Made by a program: the position numbers and the translations under genes. The notes under the pieces are model-generated. The model made no database searches. It saw only the letters and a list, made by a program, of their open reading frames with translations, and had not been told where the DNA came from. This document shows positions 56,940 to 64,000 of a stretch of DNA of 64,000 nucleotides, piece after piece. The DNA lies in NCBI GenBank assembly GCA_006538405.1, contig BJKQ01000014.1, forward strand, positions 248,001-312,000, read 5' to 3'. The stretch comes from Hansfordia pulvinata (lineage: Eukaryota; Ascomycota; Sordariomycetes; Xylariales). The number at the start of each line of letters is the position of its first letter. Position 1 is the stretch's first letter.

Positions 56940-59900
56940 ATGGCTCATCTCGGTTCCATGGGCGGCGGTAGCGGGGGTGCTCACATTCAGCCCTCGCTAC
57001 CATCGCTGCCCGCCCACCTGCAGTCCGACACCCAGCTAACTGCCCACCTCGCGAGTCGCTTCCATGTCAACATCCCCACCGCCCGCCTGTCCTCCCACGC
57101 GCTCATCTCTCTCAACACGTACACAACCTCCACCAAGGGCCTCGATGGCGGCAAGGAGGGCAGCGCCATGGCTGGCGCCGAGGACATGGCCGACAGGGCC
57201 TTCCTCCGCCTAGGCCACCGTTCTGAGAACCAAGCCATCACCTTTCTGTAAGTCTCACCAAACAGATCACGGCAAAGTGTACAGCGCGACTAATGCCCAC
57301 CGTCCAGTGGCGAATCTGGATCTGGAAAGACCACGATCCGCTCCCATGTCTTGACATCCCTCTTGAACAAGTCGTCCACGCCCTTGTCCAACAAGATCTC
57401 GCTGGCCGCCTACGTCTTCGACTCGCTCACCACCACCAAGACGGCCACCACCCCCACTGCCTCCAAGTCTGGACTGTATTACGAACTCCAGTACGACACG
57501 GCTTCAACCACCAACCCGCTGCTGATTGGTGGTAAGCTGCTGGATCACAGGCTCGAGAGGAGCAGAATCGCAGACGTCCCCACTGGAGAGCGTAACTTCC
57601 ACATTTTGTACTATCTCCTCGCCGGTACCAGCGGTGCCGAGAAGACCCATCTTGGAATTGACACTCCGCGCGACGCTGCTGGTCAGAAGAGGTGGAAGTA
57701 CCTCGGTCATCCCACTCAGCTCAAGGTTGGCATCAACGACGCCGAGGGTTTCCAGCTCTTCAAGACCGCCCTCCGGAAGCTGGAGTTCCCGCGGAGCGAG
57801 ATCGCCGAAATCTGCCAGATTCTGGCCTGTATCCTGCACATTGGTCAGCTCGAGTTCGAGACCTCGGCCAACACGACTCCGAACGCAGACGACAGCGGAG
57901 GCTACTCCCACGAAGGTGGCCAAGCAGTCACTGCAGCCCGTAACAAGGATGTGCTCGGCATAGTGGCCGCATTTCTCGGCGTAAGTGCCCAGGACCTGCA
58001 GACCACCATGGGCTACAAGACCAAGATGATCCACCGTGAGCGCGTGACCGTTATGCTCGACCCGAATGGTGCGCGCGCGAACGCGGACGAACTGGCCAGG
58101 ACTCTCTACTCGCTATTGGTCGCATTCGTCATGGAGTCGATCAACCAGAAGATCTGCGCTCCGGAGGAGTCCATCAACAACACAATCAACGTTGTCGACT
58201 TCCCTGGTTTCATGCAGCAGTCTTCGACAGGGTCCGCGCTTGACCAGCTCCTGAGCAACGCCGGAGTTGAGTGCCTGTACAACCTGACCCTGCAAAACTT
58301 CTTTGACAAGAAGGCCGATCAACTCGAGACTGAAGAGGTCTCTGTCCCCGCGACGAGCTACTTCGACAATTCCGACACCGTCAAGGGTCTCCTCAAGCCT
58401 GGGAACGGCCTCCTTGGCATCCTGGACGACCAAACCCGTCGCAACCGAACCGACATGCAGCTCCTGGAGAGCTTGAGGAAGCGGTTCGAGGGTAAGAACC
58501 CCGCCTTTGCCATTGGCTCCGCCACGGCAAGACTCCCTGGCAGCAACTTCATGTCGGAGAACACTGCCGCTACTTTCACCGTCAAGCATTTCGCCGGCGA
58601 GGTGGACTACCCTGTGCGTGGCATCGTGGAGGAGAATGGCGAGGTCATCTCTGGCGATCTGATGAATATGATCAGATCGAGCAAGAGCGAGTTCGTCGCG
58701 AGACTCTTCGGCCAAGAGGCTCTTCAGACCGTCATGCATCCCCAGGAGAGGACGACCGTTATGCAGGCGTCCGTCAGCTCGCGGCCCATGCGCCAGCCAA
58801 GTGTGGTCTCGCGGAAGAACACCCGCGGTCCACGGTCTCGTTACCCCATCCGCGAAGAGTCCAACGACGACTTGGGCGGCGATGCCAGATCCCAGAGCCG
58901 CGGCGTGGATGACAACAAGAAGGGCGGTGCCCGTTCGGAGCAAGGCGCATCGGGACAATTTCTCGCCGCTCTCGAGAGCATCAAGAACTGTCTGTCTGCG
59001 CCCAACACGAACAACTACTTCGTCTTTTGTCTCAAACCCAACGACCGGCGCATCGCCAATCAATTTGACAGCAAGTGTGTTCGCACGCAGGTGCAGACGT
59101 TCGGCATTGCCGAAATCAGCCAGCGTCTCCGCTCTGCAGACTTCAGTCTCTTCTTGCCATTTGGAGAGTTCCTGGGTCTCGCTGACACTGACAGCTTGTT
59201 GGTGGGCAGCGAGCGTGAGAAGGTCGAGTCGATTGTCAGCGAAAAGCAGTGGCCAGCCAACGAGGTCAAAATCGGGTCGACCGGCATCTTCCTCAGCGAG
59301 CCTCGCTGGCTTGAGCTGACGCAGTTGGCTGATGGCACATCAGCTTCCGGCCGGTACGCCTCCGACGTTGGGGATGGTGCTACTCCTGGCGAGCTTCCCT
59401 TCGGCGCCTCCAAGGAGAAGCTACTCCAATCTGCAAGCAACACGCCCTACGGTGAAAAGGGCCGTGCTGGCTACTTCGGCGCCTGTGACGACGCGCGATC
59501 AGAGGCCGGTGTTTCTGCTTTCGGCGCTGGAGACATGTTCCAGAATCTCGACACCCGTGAGCAGATGGCTGAGCGTGGCAACGAGAAATCCCTCGTGGAG
59601 GTCGAGGAGTACAAGGACAGCGCCAGCCGAAGGCGTTGGGTCTTTGTGGTCTTCCTGTGCACTTGGTTCGTCCCCGAATTCGCCATCCGCTGGGCCGGCA
59701 TGGCTCGTAAGGATGTGCGCATGGCGTGGCGTGAAAAGCTGGCCATCAACATGATGATTTGGGCTAGTTGCTTGTTCGCCATCTTCTTCATCGTCGTCTT
59801 CCCCATGTTGATTTGCCCCAAGCAATACGTCTACAGCCCGGATGAGCTCAGCAGCAACAACAACAAGGATGGCAACCCGGCCTATGTCTCCATCCGTGGT

Positions 59901-62640
59901 CAAGTCTTTGACCTCGGCGAGTTCTCCAAGGTTCACTATCCCTCCTACATTCAAGACAAGCAGCTCATGCAGTACGCTGGTAACGATATCACGTCGCTGT
60001 TCCCAGTTCAAGTGTCGGCCTTGTGCCAGGGCACGACTGGATCCGTCGACCCGACTGTCACTCTCGACTACAAGACGACCAACAACACTGGCTCTACCCG
60101 GGTTATCAACATCAACGATCTCAACTCCAAATACCATGACTTCCGCTACTGGACTGGCGACTATCGTCCTGACTGGTTTTACGAACAGATGGTCATGCTT
60201 CGTTCGCAGTTCAAGAAGGGCAACGTTGGCTACTCGGCCGAGTACGTCGGGACCTTGTCTGATCAAAAGGGCGCCATCGCCATCCTGAACGGCCGCGTCT
60301 ACGACCTAACCAAGTACGTTGCTGGTGGACGTCATACCAAAGCGCCCGATGGGGAAAAGGGACCCACTGACAACAATGTCGTCAACTTCATGAATGACCT
60401 TGTTGTACAACTGTTCCAGCTCCGATCTGGAAGTGATGTGACACAGCTGTGGAACTCACTGGACATGGATTCCGAAATGCGCAAGCGCCAACAGCTGTGC
60501 CTGGACAACCTCTTCTATGTTGGAGACGTCGACACGCGTAACTCTGCACGCTGTCAATTCGCCAACTACCTCCTACTGGCTATCTCTATTCTCCTCTGCT
60601 CCGTCATCGGCTTCAAGTTCTTTGCCGCGCTTCAATTTGGAGGCAAGAATGTACCGGAGAACCTCGACAAATTCGTCATGTGCCAGATCCCGGCTTACAC
60701 TGAGGACGAAGAGTCGCTCCGTCGTGCTATCGATTCTGCTGCTCGCATGCGCTACGACGACAAGCGCAAACTCCTCGTCATCATCTGTGACGGTATGATT
60801 ATCGGTCAAGGTAACGACCGGCCCACTCCCCGCATTGTCCTCGACATTCTCGGAGTCTCAGAGACTGTCGACCCGGAACCATTGAGCTTCGAGTCTCTTG
60901 GTGAAGGTATGAAGCAGCACAACATGGGCAAGGTCTACTCGGGTCTGTACGAAGTCCAGGGTCACATTGTGCCGTTCCTCGTGGTCGTCAAGGTCGGCAA
61001 GCCTTCCGAGGTTTCCCGCCCCGGCAACCGTGGCAAGCGTGACTCCCAGATGGTCGTCATGCGCTTTCTCAACCGCGTCCATTACAACCTTGCCATGAGT
61101 CCCTTGGAGCTCGAAATGTACCACCAGATCCGCAACATCATTGGTGTCAATCCGACTTTCTACGAGTTCATGTTCCAGATTGACGCCGATACTGTTGTCG
61201 CGCCCGATTCGGCCACACGCATGGTTGCCAACTTCCTCAACGATACACGATTGATCGCTGTTTGCGGTGAGACGTCGCTCAGCAACGCCAAGTCCTCCTT
61301 CATCACCATGATTCAGGTCTACGAGTACTACATCTCGCATAACCTGACCAAGGCGTTCGAGAGTCTGTTTGGCAGTGTGACCTGTCTGCCGGGTTGTTTC
61401 TCCATGTACCGAATCCGCGCCTCCGAGACCGGGAAGCCGCTCTTCGTTAGCCGTGAAGTTGTTGAGGCCTACTCCACCATCCGCGTCGACACGCTGCACA
61501 TGAAGAACCTTCTGCATCTGGGTGAGGACCGATACCTGACAACACTGCTGCTGAAGCATCACAACAAGTACAAGACCAAGTACATCTTCACCGCCCATGC
61601 CTGGACTATCGCACCAGACTCGTGGGCCGTCTTCATGTCCCAACGTCGTCGCTGGATCAACTCGACCGTGCACAACTTGATGGAGCTTATCCCCATGACG
61701 CAGCTGTGCGGTTTCTGCTGCTTCAGTATGCGTTTCATTGTCTTTGTTGACTTGTTGTCTACTATCGTCATGCCTGTCACGGTCGCCTATCTGACTTACC
61801 TCATTGTCACGATCGCCCTGCAAACGACTGTCATCCCCTTGGCCGCTTTCGTTATGCTTGGCGCCATCTACGGTCTTCAGGCCATCATCTTCATCCTGCG
61901 CCGCAAGTGGGAGATGATCGGATGGATGATTCTGTACATTGTGGCGCTCCCTGTCTTCTCGTTCGCCCTGCCGCTGTATGCGTTCTGGCACATGGATGAC
62001 TTCAACTGGGGCAACACGCGTGTCATTGCCGGCGAGAGAGGCAAAAAGGTGGTCGTCACGGACGAGGGTAAGTTCGACCCTGCTTCGATTCCTCGCAAGA
62101 AGTGGGAGGAATACCAGGCCGAGCTTTGGGACGCGCAGACTTCGCGTGGTGGAGACGACACGCGCTCCGAGGTGAGCGGCTACAGCTACGCCACCAAGCC
62201 TGGCATGAACGTTGCGGTCTCCGAGTACTACGCTCCTTCTCGGCCAGGGTCCACCACCGGTATGCCTGCACCCTATGGCACCACCGGCGGCCACATGAGC
62301 CGCATGTCCCTGGCCCCCAGCGAGATGCCAGGGAACCGGATGAGCCAGTTCGGTGGCTCGCAGTTCTTCGGCAACCAAGAGGTCGAGATGGCCAATCTCT
62401 CTGGTCTTCCGAGCGACGATGCTCTGCTCGCTGAGATTCGCGAGATTCTGCGCACTGCAGACTTGATGACCGTCACCAAGAAGGGCATCAAGCAGGAGCT
62501 GGAGAGACGCTTTGGCATCCCGCTGGATTCCAAGCGACCCTACATCAACAGCGGTAAGTTGTGTCCCTGGTTTGACTTTGCAGTTAACATGACTAACGTA
62601 ACGAATAGCTACCGAGGCGCTCCTGTCCGGCCAGTTGTAG
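56940..62640 (+). CDS. csmA: Class V chitin synthase with myosin motor domain
   Basis: Exons 56940-57247, 57308-62553 and 62609-62640 give 1861 residues, the family's usual size. The last intron has a CTAAC branch site. The motor domain opens with [20 protein letters not shown] and has P-loop GESGSGKT at 104-111; a canonical NxxSSR switch I was not found. Two transmembrane segments lie at about 880-940, then a cytochrome-b5-like region ([14 protein letters not shown], about 962) and another segment at about 1187-1213. The synthase domain has DADT at about 1395, GEDRYL at about 1508 and QRRRW at 1548-1552. A C-terminal membrane cluster and a DEK_C domain ([20 protein letters not shown]) end the protein. 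Members make cell-wall chitin at hyphal tips and septa. It is divergent from the class VII gene, an arrangement reported in several filamentous ascomycetes. Confidence 0.96.
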
Positions 62641-64000
62641 ATGGACTTTCCCATCCGACACTCACTTTCTTCCTGTAGTTGGCTGGTCACACATACACCA
62701 TATTAGGACATAAATCTATAATCATTGACGCAGGACGCGAGGTATTTACCAAGAGCATAGCCATGTTTGGACAGTAAGGACTTGGGCTGGTTCTTAGAAG
62801 CACATTTGCGAACGGCGTGCGGCATCAGAGGCTGCGGCATGGAGTCTCAATTCTTGTTTTTCTTTTTTTGGTTTCTGGCGCGCTCCACGTCTACCCATCA
62901 TTGCGTCTTGAAGAATGGACACTCCATTTCCTCCCCAGGATTTCTCTTTAATGTTGGGAGCGACCGTGGTCATTTTGGATGTGGTATCATCTTTTCTTTA
63001 GAAGGACAGATCTCATGGGAAAGGGGCTATTTTCTATTTTCCCTTCTGGTTATCTCTCGGCTCAGCCCCGTCCCATTGGATGCGATGGAGTAGACGATGG
63101 GATCGAAGCCCAGCGCTCCACCACACCACGTACATACATGTAGTCACCACGGTAGAAAAGGAAGTCGATTCACTTGTTGCTTATCTCCTCATCAGCGACG
63201 AGTCGCCCCAGAGGCGTACAGAGATTTGTGAAGTTGGCGCGCAGTGTGAAGGGGCTGTCGTAGGAAATCTCCCGGTCACGTGGCGCCGTTGTAACACGCC
63301 CCGGAAGTGGGCGAGCGTACCAGGTACTCGTATCCTGCCACGCAGAGAGGCGCGGACGAGCCAATAGGGAATGTGCGGGAGGGCGCGTGGGGCGGGCGAG
63401 CGACTTGTGCGTCCAACAAAGCACCTGCCAGGCACGCGGCATTACCAACGGCGATACAGCATCGCAGGGGCGTGCCGGGCAGTGTGTAGAAGAAGGCCTG
63501 TGAAACCGATCAGGTGAAACGCATTGAGCTGGGCGTCCTCGTTGCGGAGTGGCGACGCTGCGATTTGATGAGACAGTGACCTGCTTACTGGCCCGGTCCC
63601 ACTCCCACTCCCAATGCCGGACCCCAAACCGTGTGCCACCTGCGGTGCGTGCGCGCCCACTGGGCAGGGCTTACGAGGGGTGGATCGCGGAAGAGCACGA
63701 GATGCCTCACATGCGACAGCTTCATGTGCAACGTGAAAGGGAGACCATAAGGAGCATGCGACGTGGGGCGTGGGGAAGTCATGGTATCTATTGTTTCCCA
63801 AGCTGGCCGATTGCGATGCGACCGCTGCTTTTACTCCGTGTATCATCATATTCACCCCATTGATCCACCCTCCGACGTCGATGTGACGAGTCATACCTGA
63901 CAGACCGAGTCATAGCCAGAAGAAGGCAGAGACCGCAGCCCAACGACATGATACGAGCGAGAGCATAATCGTGCGCAGGTGATACCCTGGCATGCTACTC
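62641..64000. other. Region downstream of the class V synthase
   Basis: No supported gene to the window edge. The first part should hold the 3' UTR. A GGTACTCGTATCC motif lies near 63323-63335. Confidence 0.5.

Noticed and set aside
56312..56971. Open frame of about 220 codons before the class V synthase
   Set aside because: It has no ATG at its start, is pyrimidine-driven low complexity and lies in the likely leader.
60858..62690. Long open frame antisense to the class V chitin synthase
   Set aside because: Shadow of the conserved coding strand; no family features.

Overview
The window is nuclear DNA of a filamentous ascomycete (Pezizomycotina, most likely a Sordariomycete). This rests on short spliceosomal introns with fungal donors and YAG acceptors, many introns of 55-110 nt, GC-rich coding sequence, and a divergent pair of chitin synthases with myosin-motor-like domains, which is typical of filamentous ascomycetes. 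I saw no bacterial, organellar or viral gene, no convincing tRNA or rRNA, no CRISPR array and no intact transposon. The species cannot be named from sequence alone.

Region 1 (1-20 kb) is compact housekeeping: the 3' part of a kelch/transmembrane protein gene (+), the NuA4 subunit Eaf7 (-), a gamma-tubulin complex (Spc98/GCP) protein (+), the DASH kinetochore subunit Ask1 (+), the nuclear pore protein Nup120 (-), the recombinase Rad51 (-), and an uncharacterised single-pass membrane protein (-). Region 2 (21-30 kb) is gene-poor and has only microsatellites and a recurring palindromic motif. Region 3 (30-43 kb) holds a small secreted cysteine-containing protein (-), the ribosome-biogenesis GTPase Bms1 (-), a 71-residue I9-type protease inhibitor (+), and a mitochondrial dehydrogenase kinase of the PDK/BCKDK family (+). 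Region 4 (43-64 kb) is a head-to-head pair of motor-domain chitin synthases, class VII (-) and class V (+). An 8.2-kb spacer without recognisable genes separates them. The two synthases should act together in polarised cell-wall synthesis. The other genes are unrelated neighbours, although several concern chromosome maintenance (Eaf7, Ask1, GCP, Rad51).

Three coding frames are broken by one base at short C or G runs: one in the PDK-family kinase and two in the class VII synthase. Sequence stays conserved on both sides of each break, so assembly errors are more likely than real mutations. Several genes (class V, class VII, the membrane protein, Eaf7) have 0.5-1.0 kb immediately upstream with no ATG on the sense strand, although the opposite strand has many. 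This suggests long, ATG-purged 5' leaders. Two unrelated essential genes (rad51, bms1) carry uninterrupted sense-strand C22 and C26 tracts inside an intron.
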